A DNA stretch of 64,000 nucleotides from assembly GCA_965233855.1 (NCBI GenBank), contig OZ247586.1:186001-250000 (forward strand), in the 5' to 3' direction. This DNA is from Megaera_A sp965233855 (lineage in GTDB: Bacteria > Pseudomonadota > Alphaproteobacteria > Rickettsiales > Rickettsiaceae). Positions 54,214 to 63,471 of this stretch are shown here, in pieces; the stretch's first letter is position 1, and each line of letters begins with the position of its first letter. A model generated the notes under the pieces. The model did no database searches. It saw only the letters and a program-made list of their open reading frames with translations, and was not told the DNA's origin. The position numbers were made by a program, and so were the translations under genes.

Positions 54214-55887
54214 CAGCAATTCCAAATATGACCCATACCCCTGTAGTAAAATTCTTTAATACAAAAAATTGTTCAAAAACGTAGTTAGAATTTGCAGTTT
54301 CTTGCATTTTACGTGATTTTATAGATCAAATTCATTTAATTCTTAGTTGTCATTCTCTGATTGGTATCAATCGGATATTATCTAACGGTTAGCAACAGAT
54401 GGTTCTATCGCTGAGAGCCTTCATTTATAGGTGCAAATTATACGGGTGGCTGCTCATAGTCACGCTTCAGAGCTACACATTCCCACAATATCTCCATGGA
54501 TGAAAAAAATAACATCTCGGCTGTACTTCTTATCGTTTCCCACATACGCCCTAATCTACTAAAGCACGCTCGCATCTCTTGAAATAGTTTATCTGTTAAT
54601 TGATGTATTTGGTGCATAGTAAAGGCCAAGAGGGTTAAATTATAGAAATTATAGCATAGGTGGTTAGAGCCATGGCCGTAGTTATGCTCAATGTTATATC
54701 CATGATTCTTTAATGTGTTGAAGCATTCATTCTCTATTTTCCAGCGAGCTCTTGCTGCATCTAATATAGTTTTTGCAGTTTTCGTTGTAATTTTTAAATC
54801 TGTAATCCATTTTCCATAATATTGAGTTTTGTTAGTGCCATCCTTTTGGGGCACTAGCTCCCAAGCTTCTATGTAGTTAGTTCTTGCTTTGGTGCTACTA
54901 AATAATTCAACCTCATTTACCCACTCGATAACTAGTTTATTATTTCTGATACTTCTCGCCTCAATCTTTGATTTATCAACAGAGACTACGTTCTTTATTA
55001 ATGTTTTATGATTAGCCGCTTGTATCTTAAAAATATAATTAGCTTTGTGGCTATGAATTGCCTCAATGACGGGAGTTGTCGCATATAATGCATCTGCATT
55101 AATGATTATCTCTAATTTGTCATGATCTTTTCTAAATTTATCGAGAAATCGTTTAAAGGCATTGGTTTCGCAGTCTTCTTTCTGATCTCCGTCTTGAGAG
55201 CATATCTCTTCGGGCATAACGGGAATCACCTGGCGCATGCCAGACTTAACTATTGCACCTTGTACTACCTGATGACAATTATAAGGGTTCTTTGTAGAAC
55301 CTCTAACCAAGCACTTTTGGCAATCGATGTCTTTAGAGCTGAAATACTGTGTACCATCTACGTTAAGTAGATATTTACCAGGAAGAGTTTGATATTGTTC
55401 TAGGTGCTTGCCTCTTTGTAGTCTATTAAACAAGTCTTTGAATATTGGTCGGAACGCGTTCTCGGTATCCACCTCATCTATTACATTCCTTATACCTTGA
55501 TCGGTAGGAAGATTTTGTACTGAAAACATACTACGTAGATTGTTGCGCTGTTGCCTTCTTTCCATGGTACGCTGAAATTCCAATAACGAATCAGATTGGA
55601 AATACATGCATGCCAAACCCGATAGCATTGTATCTTTTATACTATTGCTGGCATTTGGAGCTCTAGTATCTTGCGCATTTGCAAACTTATCTGCTATCAT
55701 ACCTTGAATAGCGCTAAAACTCAGGTGTTTTTTGGAATGCATAAACTTATACCAATTATTTACTACTATTGATATAAACTTAGATGATTTTTAGAAAATT
55801 AGCTATCTTTGTTGTCATTTTCTCTACGAAAAAGCTTTTTTTAAATCCCTATCTTCTAGACAATGTAGGTCATATTTGGAATTGCTG
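54214..55887 (-). mobile_element. IS-D copy 1 (1674 bp)
   Basis: Ends CAGCAATTCCAAATATGACC and its near-complement (…CATATTTGGAATTGCTG). The transposase is about 70% similar by eye to that of IS-A. Inverted relative to the second copy at 59162-60835; one base difference was seen between them. It carries an intact transposase. Confidence 0.92.
54438..55742 (-). CDS. IS-D transposase (copy 1)
   Basis: 434 residues, ATG start MHSKKHLSFSAIQGMIADKF. DDE blocks NVDGTQYFSS, IINADALYATTPVI, RARWKIENECFNTLKNHGY. Paralogue of the IS-A transposase with a complete N-terminus. Protein identical to that of IS-D2. Confidence 0.93.
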   Translation of the reverse strand: MHSKKHLSFSAIQGMIADKFANAQDTRAPNASNSIKDTMLSGLACMYFQSDSLLEFQRTMERRQQRNNLRSMFSVQNLPTDQGIRNVIDEVDTENAFRPIFKDLFNRLQRGKHLEQYQTLPGKYLLNVDGTQYFSSKDIDCQKCLVRGSTKNPYNCHQVVQGAIVKSGMRQVIPVMPEEICSQDGDQKEDCETNAFKRFLDKFRKDHDKLEIIINADALYATTPVIEAIHSHKANYIFKIQAANHKTLIKNVVSVDKSKIEARSIRNNKLVIEWVNEVELFSSTKARTNYIEAWELVPQKDGTNKTQYYGKWITDLKITTKTAKTILDAARARWKIENECFNTLKNHGYNIEHNYGHGSNHLCYNFYNLTLLAFTMHQIHQLTDKLFQEMRACFSRLGRMWETIRSTAEMLFFSSMEILWECVALKRDYEQPPV

Positions 55888-56016
55888 AAGGATTTAAGTA
55901 GTGCTAGAGATGTAATGAATGAGTTTAAACCAAATAATAATTTGAGGAGAGAGGATATTGGTATTGCAAAAGGAGTTAATCAATATGTAGATCCTACGAA
56001 GAAAACAAAAGATTAG
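55888..56016 (+). pseudogene. C-terminal fragment, possibly TraG-like conjugation protein
   Basis: Directly after IS-D1: KDLSSARDVMNEFKPNNNL then RREDIGIAKGVNQYVDPTKKTKD and TAG. The upstream part is removed by the IS. In F-type/RAGE gene order traG precedes traD, and a traD start lies at the other end of this segment. TraG identity is therefore a guess from position, not from a recognised motif. Confidence 0.4.
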
Positions 56017-56169
56017 CGGTGGCGATTTTGATTAAAAATATTAGTAGAAAGAAAGGAATAGGAAGGATCAGTATTTGAATTTCTTTTTATATTTCTAACA
56101 GGAGTGTTGTCAGATAGATAGTTCCAAAACTTATAATTAAACAAAATAGAAATAGGACAATTTTTGAAT

Positions 56170-57238
56170 ATGAAATACAAAGAAAATCCAGAGAACAGGC
56201 AGACAAAAAAGATTATGGAGTTAAATAACTTGAATGAATCTTTTGATAATATTGTTTCTGCAACAAGAAAAGTAAAGCCAAAGCCTAGAATGGTAGCAAA
56301 AATAAAATTGCTAGTAGGTAATTGTTTTTTTGTTAGTATAGTGTTTTCGCTATTAGCAAATGTGTTTTCTTTTATAAGACGAGTGCTGTTTGCAAGAGTT
56401 ACAGTCAAGGGAACTCCTATTATAGTAAGCCAAAATACAAGGCTAGACCATAAATTGAACTCCTTTGATGAACTCCTTTGATGAACTATTCATCCCTGAT
56501 ATAAAAAAGGAAAGAGCAATACCAGTGCTCATACAAAACCAAAAGACAAGATTCCAAAAAGTGGTTTTTGATAACCATTTGGTTTTTTTAGTGTGTGCAG
56601 GTTTATCAGATCGCTTTTTAGGCATATTTTTACAAAATGTAGCAAAATCTTCCATGGTGATCTGTAGTTATTATTTTTTTAAAACTTATAAATTCATTGT
56701 AGCAAAACCCACTCAATTATTAAAACAAATAATACAGGTTGTTACGATATTTACCCTATATTCACAGGGTGCATGTAATGCAGCAACACTTGAGAATAAC
56801 AGGGATACAGAGGATATAAAGAGCTTGATTGCAAAAGCGGAAATTCAAAATAAAATACCAAGAGGGCTGCTAGGGGCTATAGCAGAGGTTGAATCTAGCC
56901 ATAAATCTTATGCTATTAATCTAGGTGGTCGTTCTATTTATGCTAGTTCATATTCTGAAGCTCTTTCTGAGGTAAAAAAGCAAGTATCATTAGGTAAAAC
57001 TAATATTGATGTTGGTGTCATGCAATTGAATTATCGTTGGCATAGAAAATCATTTTCTAGTCTTGAAGATATGCTTTCGCCAAAAACGAATATTTCTTAT
57101 GCAGCAAGTTTATTGAAGTCTTTATATAACCAGCATGGTAATTGGCAGCAGGCAGTTAGGCATTATCATTCAGCTAATCTCAAACATAGTAGAAAATACT
57201 CACGTAAAGTATCAATGATTTGGCTGGCTAGTAATTAA
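56170..57238 (+). pseudogene. Lytic transglycosylase (SLT/VirB1-like), broken by a 13-bp duplication
   Basis: The first frame (ATG 56170, 103 residues, one TM near 62) runs into the second (from about 56468) if one copy of the tandem 13-mer AACTCCTTTGATG (56458-56470, 56471-56483) is removed. That gives LNSFDELFIPDIKKERAIP and a 351-residue protein. The C-terminal third is a lytic transglycosylase: RGLLGAIAEVESSHKSYA (catalytic Glu in VES), DVGVMQLNYRW, and AVRHYHSAN. A hydrophobic stretch (IIQVVTIFTLYSQGACNA) precedes it. It would open peptidoglycan for a conjugation or type IV apparatus. The second frame alone (257 residues) still encodes the whole catalytic domain and may be functional. 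Confidence 0.75.
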
Positions 57239-57304
57239 ACTAATATATACATTATGTTATAATTATAATATAATAATATATATATTAATAAAGAAGGTAA
57301 AGAT

Positions 57305-57760
57305 ATGGATTGGTCATTAAGAAAACTAACGGCTAGGCAGATAGATAAACAAGTAAAGCCATTAATGAATTTTATAGTTCCCAAGACGGGTTGGATTAAG
57401 ACTATAAGAATGGCGCTAGGTATTAATAACAGGCAGCTTGCTGAGAGAATGGGAGTTACTAGTGAAAGAATAGTAAAAATAGAGGCAGATGAATTAGAGA
57501 GTAAACTTACTATGGCAACATTGGAGAAGGCGGCAGAAGCCATGAATTGTAAATTTGTATATGGATTTCTGCCTAATGATAAATTGGATAAGCTTATTGA
57601 GAAAGCGGCAAGAGATAAGGCAAAAACTAAGATGTCTAGAATTTCTCATAGTATGACACTGGAAGATCAGAAGCTAGAAGATAAGGAATTAAAAGAGCAG
57701 GTAGACATTCTTACTGAAGAATATTTAAGAGGAAACATTAAAAATATATGGGAGAAGTAA
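57305..57760 (+). CDS. Mobile mystery protein A (HTH antitoxin-like)
   Basis: 151 residues with a helix-turn-helix (MALGINNRQLAERMGVTSERIVKIEADE, about 39-66) and MATLEKAAEAMNCKFVYGFLP, the hallmark of the mobile mystery protein A family. It precedes the Fic protein by one base; the pair is known as a mobile, toxin-antitoxin-like module. Probably binds its own promoter. Confidence 0.88.
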   Translation: MDWSLRKLTARQIDKQVKPLMNFIVPKTGWIKTIRMALGINNRQLAERMGVTSERIVKIEADELESKLTMATLEKAAEAMNCKFVYGFLPNDKLDKLIEKAARDKAKTKMSRISHSMTLEDQKLEDKELKEQVDILTEEYLRGNIKNIWEK

Positions 57761-57761
57761 G

Positions 57762-58343
57762 ATGAAATTTATTTATGCAGAAGGAGCGACTCCTCTTTCT
57801 CCTGATGAGATATATAATTTATTACCAAAGCATTTAACTACTCAAAAAGAACTTAATGAATGGGAGCAGTTTAATATTGTGAAAGGTGAAAACTGGGCTT
57901 TGAGTAGAAAGAGAAAAAATATTTTATCTATTGAGTTTGCACAGAAACTTCATAAAAAAATGTTTAATGATACGTGGAGTTGGGCAGGTTCATTTAGAAG
58001 ATCTCAAACAAATATTGGAGTAGAAGCAATATATATTCCTCAAGAATTAAAAATCATATTTGATGATGTAAAATTTTGGTTATCTAACAATGTATACGAT
58101 CTCCGTGAGATTGCTATAAGGTTGCATCATCGACTAGTTTTTGTACATCCGTTTCCAAATGGTAATGGAAGGTTTTCTAGACTGTTTGCTGATTTGCTTT
58201 TGCAGAACAATAATGAATCTAGTTTTACTTGGGGAAGTTGTAGCCTTGTAGAAGATTCAATAATAAGGAAGCAGTATATATCAGCTTTACAAGATGCTGA
58301 TAAAGGAGATTATCAAAAACTCATAGAGTTTGTAGATAGCTAG
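57762..58343 (+). CDS. Mobile mystery protein B (Fic-domain)
   Basis: 193 residues with the canonical Fic motif HPFPNGNGRFSR (about 127-138), expected to transfer AMP to a target. The N-terminus (ATPLSPDEIYNLLPKHL TTQ) fits the mobile mystery B family. No obvious inhibitory (S/T)xxxE(G/N) helix was identified. Forms an operon with the HTH gene upstream; the partner presumably controls it. Confidence 0.9.
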   Translation: MKFIYAEGATPLSPDEIYNLLPKHLTTQKELNEWEQFNIVKGENWALSRKRKNILSIEFAQKLHKKMFNDTWSWAGSFRRSQTNIGVEAIYIPQELKIIFDDVKFWLSNNVYDLREIAIRLHHRLVFVHPFPNGNGRFSRLFADLLLQNNNESSFTWGSCSLVEDSIIRKQYISALQDADKGDYQKLIEFVDS

Positions 58344-58380
58344 AAGCAAATAAAACAATAAAAAAAGGAGAATAGAAATA

Positions 58381-59001
58381 ATGCCAGGAAAAAGAAAAAC
58401 GTACGCAACAAAGAAAACTAATCTTGTATCTTTTTGGATAATGTTTTCTTTGTTTGTAGGAACTATATTGGGATATGAGTTCTCTAATAATATTGATACG
58501 AGTAATGAGTTTGTAAAATCACATGTTATATTACCAGAAAATATAGAGTTATGTTTCACGCCACCATCTGGTTGTGCTTCAGTGATAGTAAAAGAAATAT
58601 CAAATGCAAAGGAGAGTATATATGTTCAGGCATATGGCATGACTTCGCCTGTCATAGTTGAGTCTTTAGTTAAAGCAAAAGAGAAAGGTCTTAAAGTTAG
58701 AATATTATTGGACAAAAGTAATTTAAAGGATAAATGGTCGAAAATAAGAGAGCTACAAGATTCAGGCATAGATGTTGGAATAGATAGGGTCTCAGGTATC
58801 GCTCATAATAAGGTGATGATTATTGATCGCGTAAAAGTTATTACAGGTAGTTTTAATTTTACTAGGTCAGCTGATAACCGTAATGCTGAGAATGTAATTA
58901 TTATTAATAATGAGTTAGTAGCCAAACAATATTTAAATAATTGGTTTTCCCGTAATGCAAAAATAAATGATCAAATTAAGAAAAAACGAGGTGTCAAATA
59001 A
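58381..59001 (+). CDS. PLD-family nuclease/phospholipase
   Basis: 206 residues: an N-terminal TM or signal anchor (LVSFWIMFSLFVGTILGYEF) and one HKD motif HNKVMIIDRVKVITGSFNFT. Similar in size and layout to the rickettsial Pld and to plasmid Nuc endonucleases, which dimerise to build one active site. Here, among conjugation remnants, a DNA-processing role is plausible; phospholipase activity is the alternative. Confidence 0.88.
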   Translation: MPGKRKTYATKKTNLVSFWIMFSLFVGTILGYEFSNNIDTSNEFVKSHVILPENIELCFTPPSGCASVIVKEISNAKESIYVQAYGMTSPVIVESLVKAKEKGLKVRILLDKSNLKDKWSKIRELQDSGIDVGIDRVSGIAHNKVMIIDRVKVITGSFNFTRSADNRNAENVIIINNELVAKQYLNNWFSRNAKINDQIKKKRGVK

Positions 59002-59005
59002 TATT

Positions 59006-59161
59006 ATGTTAAATAATTTTATAGGCGGAGGGCAGGTATTTTTACATAAGGTAAGGATGTTCTCACAAGTATTTTTCCGAACGCTTCATGTATCCTTGTT
59101 CATAGGAATAATTATCGCTGTATGGCTTAATTGGTCATATGCACAAAGGGTGGATTGGGAT
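59006..59161 (+). pseudogene. TraD coupling protein N-terminal fragment
   Basis: MLNNFIGGGQVFLHKVRMF then SQVFFRTLHVSLFIGIIIAVWLNW matches the N-terminus of F-type TraD (first TM segment). It is cut by IS-D2 after QRVDWD. This supports an origin from a RAGE-like conjugative element. Confidence 0.72.
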
Positions 59162-60835
59162 CAGCAATTCCAAATATGACCTACATTGTCTAGAAGATAG
59201 GGATTTAAAAAAAGCTTTTTCGTAGAGAAAATGACAACAAAGATAGCTAATTTTCTAAAAATCATCTAAGTTTATATCAATAGTAGTAAATAATTGGTAT
59301 AAGTTTATGCATTCCAAAAAACACCTGAGTTTTAGCGCTATTCAAGGTATGATAGCAGATAAGTTTGCAAATGCGCAAGATACTAGAGCTCCAAATGCCA
59401 GCAATAGTATAAAAGATACAATGCTATCGGGTTTGGCATGCATGTATTTCCAATCTGATTCGTTATTGGAATTTCAGCGTACCATGGAAAGAAGGCAACA
59501 GCGCAACAATCTACGTAGTATGTTTTCAGTACAAAATCTTCCTACCGATCAAGGTATAAGGAATGTAATAGATGAGGTGGATACTGAGAACGCGTTCCGA
59601 CCAATATTCAAAGACTTGTTTAATAGACTACAAAGAGGCAAGCACCTAGAACAATATCAAACTCTTCCTGGTAAATATCTACTTAACGTAGATGGTACAC
59701 AGTATTTCAGCTCTAAAGACATCGATTGCCAAAAGTGCTTGGTTAGAGGTTCTACAAAGAACCCTTATAATTGTCATCAGGTAGTACAAGGTGCAATAGT
59801 TAAGTCTGGCATGCGCCAGGTGATTCCCGTTATGCCCGAAGAGATATGCTCTCAAGACGGAGATCAGAAAGAAGACTGCGAAACCAATGCCTTTAAACGA
59901 TTTCTCGATAAATTTAGAAAAGATCATGACAAATTAGAGATAATCATTAATGCAGATGCATTATATGCGACAACTCCCGTCATTGAGGCAATTCATAGCC
60001 ACAAAGCTAATTATATTTTTAAGATACAAGCGGCTAATCATAAAACATTAATAAAGAACGTAGTCTCTGTTGATAAATCAAAGATTGAGGCGAGAAGTAT
60101 CAGAAATAATAAACTAGTTATCGAGTGGGTAAATGAGGTTGAATTATTTAGTAGCACCAAAGCAAGAACTAACTACATAGAAGCTTGGGAGCTAGTGCCC
60201 CAAAAGGATGGCACTAACAAAACTCAATATTATGGAAAATGGATTACAGATTTAAAAATTACAACGAAAACTGCAAAAACTATATTAGATGCAGCAAGAG
60301 CTCGCTGGAAAATAGAGAATGAATGCTTCAACACATTAAAGAATCATGGATATAACATTGAGCATAACTACGGCCATGGCTCTAACCACCTATGCTATAA
60401 TTTCTATAATTTAACCCTCTTGGCCTTTACTATGCACCAAATACATCAATTAACAGATAAACTATTTCAAGAGATGCGAGCGTGCTTTAGTAGATTAGGG
60501 CGTATGTGGGAAACGATAAGAAGTACAGCCGAGATGTTATTTTTTTCATCCATGGAGATATTGTGGGAATGTGTAGCTCTGAAGCGTGACTATGAGCAGC
60601 CACCCGTATAATTTGCACCTATAAATGAAGGCTCTCAGCAATAGAACCATCTGTTGCTAATCGTTAGATAATATCCGATTGATACCAATCAGAGAATGAC
60701 AACTAAGAATTAAATGAATTTGATCTATAAAATCACGTAAAATGCAAGAAACTGCAAATTCTAACTACGTTTTTGAACAATTTTTTGTATTAAAGAATTT
60801 TACTACAGGGGTATGGGTCATATTTGGAATTGCTG
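59162..60835 (+). mobile_element. IS-D copy 2 (1674 bp)
   Basis: Inverted relative to IS-D1, same length. Together they bracket 3.27 kb (55888-59161). The outer right flank is a 45-bp IS-A left end. No target duplication found at either outer or inner junctions. Confidence 0.92.
59307..60611 (+). CDS. IS-D transposase (copy 2)
   Basis: 434 residues, identical in protein sequence to copy 1, intact DDE blocks. Either copy could mobilise the bracketed segment. Confidence 0.93.
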   Translation: MHSKKHLSFSAIQGMIADKFANAQDTRAPNASNSIKDTMLSGLACMYFQSDSLLEFQRTMERRQQRNNLRSMFSVQNLPTDQGIRNVIDEVDTENAFRPIFKDLFNRLQRGKHLEQYQTLPGKYLLNVDGTQYFSSKDIDCQKCLVRGSTKNPYNCHQVVQGAIVKSGMRQVIPVMPEEICSQDGDQKEDCETNAFKRFLDKFRKDHDKLEIIINADALYATTPVIEAIHSHKANYIFKIQAANHKTLIKNVVSVDKSKIEARSIRNNKLVIEWVNEVELFSSTKARTNYIEAWELVPQKDGTNKTQYYGKWITDLKITTKTAKTILDAARARWKIENECFNTLKNHGYNIEHNYGHGSNHLCYNFYNLTLLAFTMHQIHQLTDKLFQEMRACFSRLGRMWETIRSTAEMLFFSSMEILWECVALKRDYEQPPV

Positions 60836-60880
60836 AATGCGTTATGATGCAACGGTTCTAGCTCATATTTCGAATCGCTG
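60836..60880 (-). mobile_element. IS-A copy 4, left-end fragment
   Basis: 45 bp equal to the reverse complement of the first 45 bases of IS-A (…CATATTTCGAATCGCTG). Pairs with the right-end fragment at 54101-54213; the middle about 1.5 kb of that IS-A is missing. Confidence 0.85.
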
Positions 60881-61216
60881 AGTTAAGTCAACGCTTGAGA
60901 ATGAACCGTCAGGCATTTTTGCGCGAAATAAAGCTTTAAATAATGGAGCAGCCTATTTTACATTATCAATACCGCGTACTTTTAATAGTTCTATATCTCG
61001 CATTGGTTTGCTTTCTTCAACAAATTTTACGCCCTTGTCCATCACCCAAATATCTGGTTCAGAAACATCAGCAACAAAACTATATGTTCTGCTTAATAAA
61101 CCCACAAAAATAGCTGGTTGTTGAGTCATCATTTGCGCTGCAAAAGTTATTCCAACTACCATTGCAAAATATTTTGCTCGGTCATTTAATAGCATTTGTA
61201 GCGCAATATAATACAT
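60881..61216 (-). pseudogene. DevC/FtsX-type ABC permease, N-terminal fragment
   Basis: ATG 61216 opens MYYIALQMLLNDRAKYFAMV and DIWVMDKGVKFVEESKPMRD, typical of DevC-like permeases. A TAG at 60953-60955 (after GIDNVK) interrupts, but the same frame continues AAPLFKALFRAKMPDGSFSS up to the IS-A end at 60881. So it carries both a nonsense codon (probably from TGG) and an IS truncation. It starts one base after the gltA stop. A longer upstream start (61330) would overlap gltA and is rejected. Confidence 0.75.
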
Positions 61217-61217
61217 T

Positions 61218-62492
61218 TTAAACTTTTCGTGAAACGTGACCTGTGTATAATTGGCGAGGTCTAGTGATTTTGAATTCAGGATCTTCCCATAATTCTTTCC
61301 ATTGTGAAACCCAGCCGGCAGTTCTAGCAACAGCGAATAATACGGTGAACATTTGTGGAGGGATCCCTAAATCTTTATAGATAATGCCTGAGTAAAAATC
61401 AACATTTGGGTATAGTTTACGATCTATGAAATATTGGTCATTAAGAGCGATTTTTTCAAGCTCCATTGCGATTTCTAGCATAGGGTTATTTTTTAGCTGT
61501 CCTAATTCTTCAAGCACTTCTTTGCATGTTTCTCTGAGAGCCGCAGCGCGAGGATCGTAATTTTTATAAACTCTATGACCAAAGCCCATGAGCCTAAATG
61601 GGTCATTTTTATCTTTTGCTTTTTCGATAAAGGTTGGAATATTTTTAACTGATTCAATCTCTGCAAGCATTTTAATTACTGCTTCATTGGCACCACCATG
61701 AGCTGGTCCCCAGAGTGAGGCAATACCAGCGCTAACACAGGCAAAAGGATTTGGTCCGGATGATCCTGTCGTTCGTACAGTTGAAGTTGAGGCATTTTGC
61801 TCGTGATCAGCGTGTAGGATAAATATTTTATCTAACGCTTTTGAAATTACAGAATTCTGTTTAAATTTCTTATTTGGAGCACCAAACATCATATATAAGA
61901 AATTTTCTGTGAAAGATAGCTCCTCATCCGGATAAACAAAAGCCTGACCCATTGAATATTTATATGTCATAGCTGCGATAGTGGGCATCTTGGCTATCAT
62001 TCTAATGGCGCAAAGTTCTCTTCCCTCTGGAGTGTTCATGTCTATCGTATCGTGGTAAAAAGCTGATAATGAACCTACAACAGATAGTATGACTGCCATT
62101 GGATGCGCTGAATGTCTAAATGCTCCAAAGATATTACGAGTTTGCTCGTTAACCATAGAATGATGAGATATTTTATGTTTAAAGTCTGCATATTCATTTT
62201 TATTTGGTAATTCACCATTAAATAATAGATAGGAAACTTCTAGAAAATCTTTGTTGTCAGCTAAATCTTTAATTTCATAGCCGCGATGTCTTAGAATTCC
62301 TTCCCCTCCGTCAATAAAGGTTATAGATGATGTGCATGAAGCTGTTGACATGAACCCTGGGTCATATGTGAAATATCCAGTTTCGCCATAGAGTTTTGTT
62401 ACATCTATTACATCAGCTCCAATTGAAGCTTTTCTGATCGGCAATTTATATGTTTCGTTTTTAATTTTTAATTCAGCAAATTCATCACTCAT
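61218..62492 (-). CDS. gltA: Citrate synthase (type II)
   Basis: Condenses oxaloacetate and acetyl-CoA. 424 residues with the N-terminal domain DPGFMSTASCTSSITFIDGG, the catalytic region LHADHEQNASTSTVR, AHGGANEAVIKML, GFGHRVYKNYDPRA and the Asp in NVDFYSGIIYKDLGIP. The hexameric, NADH-sensitive type is expected from the N-terminal extension. Intact, with normal length for Rickettsiales. Confidence 0.97.
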   Translation of the reverse strand: MSDEFAELKIKNETYKLPIRKASIGADVIDVTKLYGETGYFTYDPGFMSTASCTSSITFIDGGEGILRHRGYEIKDLADNKDFLEVSYLLFNGELPNKNEYADFKHKISHHSMVNEQTRNIFGAFRHSAHPMAVILSVVGSLSAFYHDTIDMNTPEGRELCAIRMIAKMPTIAAMTYKYSMGQAFVYPDEELSFTENFLYMMFGAPNKKFKQNSVISKALDKIFILHADHEQNASTSTVRTTGSSGPNPFACVSAGIASLWGPAHGGANEAVIKMLAEIESVKNIPTFIEKAKDKNDPFRLMGFGHRVYKNYDPRAAALRETCKEVLEELGQLKNNPMLEIAMELEKIALNDQYFIDRKLYPNVDFYSGIIYKDLGIPPQMFTVLFAVARTAGWVSQWKELWEDPEFKITRPRQLYTGHVSRKV

Positions 62493-62627
62493 ATTTATCT
62501 TTCCGTCTACGCTTGGTTGAAAATTGGAATAATTCCATCAACTTTTAATCTTATTTGATTTTACTGTGTATTTGCAACTAAAACAATTAGAGGTGATAGT
62601 TTCTTGATTATGGTGTGGTATAAGAGG

Positions 62628-63455
62628 TTAGATTATATTTTTCTCTTGTAGATAATCACGAATTTTAAGTAAATCAAACCAAGTATCTTTCTTTTTTGAA
62701 GGTTGGCGTAGTAGAAAGGCTGGATGAAATAATGCGGTAGTTAATATTGGTTTTTTTAAATATTGATTTGTATATGAAAAGTAATTTTTGCGAATATCTG
62801 AGATGTTTTCTTTCTTACCAAGCATTGAAGCTGTTGCTGTTCCTCCGACTAGAATAATTAATTCCGGCGCAAGGAGTGATATATGTTTTTCAACAAAAGG
62901 TTTGCAAATTTCTATTTCTTCAGGGGTGGGTCGTCTATTAGCTGGTGGCCTCCAGAAGATTGTATTGGTAATATAAATATTCTGCTCGCGACTTAAGCCA
63001 ATAGTCTCTAGCATTTTATCTAATAGAATTCCGCTTTCTCCACAGAAAGGAATTCCTTTTTCATCTTCTGTTGCACCTGGCGCTTCGCCAATCAATAATA
63101 TTTTTGCATTCTGAGATCCGTCGCTAAAAACTGTATTATTGGCGAATTTTTTTAGTTCGCATCCGTCAAAATTTTCAACGGCTTTTTTAAGTTCTTCTAA
63201 CGTGTTTGCTTTATCAGCTATAGTGCGAGAGGCTAAAGTGCTCTTTTTAGCTTCATGTATTTTCTGTTTTTTAGGCGAAGAGGAAGGTTTTGCTGAAGAA
63301 ATTTTTGGCATATCTATTTTTATATTTTGCTTAGATGTTTGTTTTATCGTATGAATAAGAGAATTTTTACTATCTTTTTTTTCCGAACAATAATATTCTA
63401 TGCCTGCTTGCTGGAGCCATTTTAATTGGTCTAGTTTTTCTTGTAATTTGTTCAT
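62628..63455 (-). CDS. Uracil-DNA glycosylase, family 4/5-like
   Basis: Removes uracil from DNA. Motif 1 LLIGEAPGATEDEKGIPFCGESG, then NIYITNTIFWRPPANRRPTPEEI and motif 3 ALFHPAFLLR. The N-terminal 90 residues are Lys/Ser-rich and poorly conserved. ATG at 63455 (MNKLQEKLDQL) is chosen because the more distal ATG at 63491 would overlap the divergent gene. About 275 residues. Confidence 0.93.
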   Translation of the reverse strand: MNKLQEKLDQLKWLQQAGIEYYCSEKKDSKNSLIHTIKQTSKQNIKIDMPKISSAKPSSSPKKQKIHEAKKSTLASRTIADKANTLEELKKAVENFDGCELKKFANNTVFSDGSQNAKILLIGEAPGATEDEKGIPFCGESGILLDKMLETIGLSREQNIYITNTIFWRPPANRRPTPEEIEICKPFVEKHISLLAPELIILVGGTATASMLGKKENISDIRKNYFSYTNQYLKKPILTTALFHPAFLLRQPSKKKDTWFDLLKIRDYLQEKNII

Positions 63456-63471
63456 ATTAAAATATTTTAAA

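Noticed and set aside
56013..56408. 131-residue minus-strand ORF
   Set aside because: Opposes the plus-strand frame 56170-56481, which joins in phase with the transglycosylase after removing the 13-bp duplication; the minus frame has unlikely composition.
58967..59005. Upstream in-frame TTG-type start for the TraD fragment
   Set aside because: It overlaps the PLD gene and adds residues unlike TraD; ATG 59006 matches the family.
61217..61330. Upstream extension of the devC-like frame
   Set aside because: It would overlap the gltA 3' end by over 100 bases; ATG 61216 matches the DevC N-terminus.
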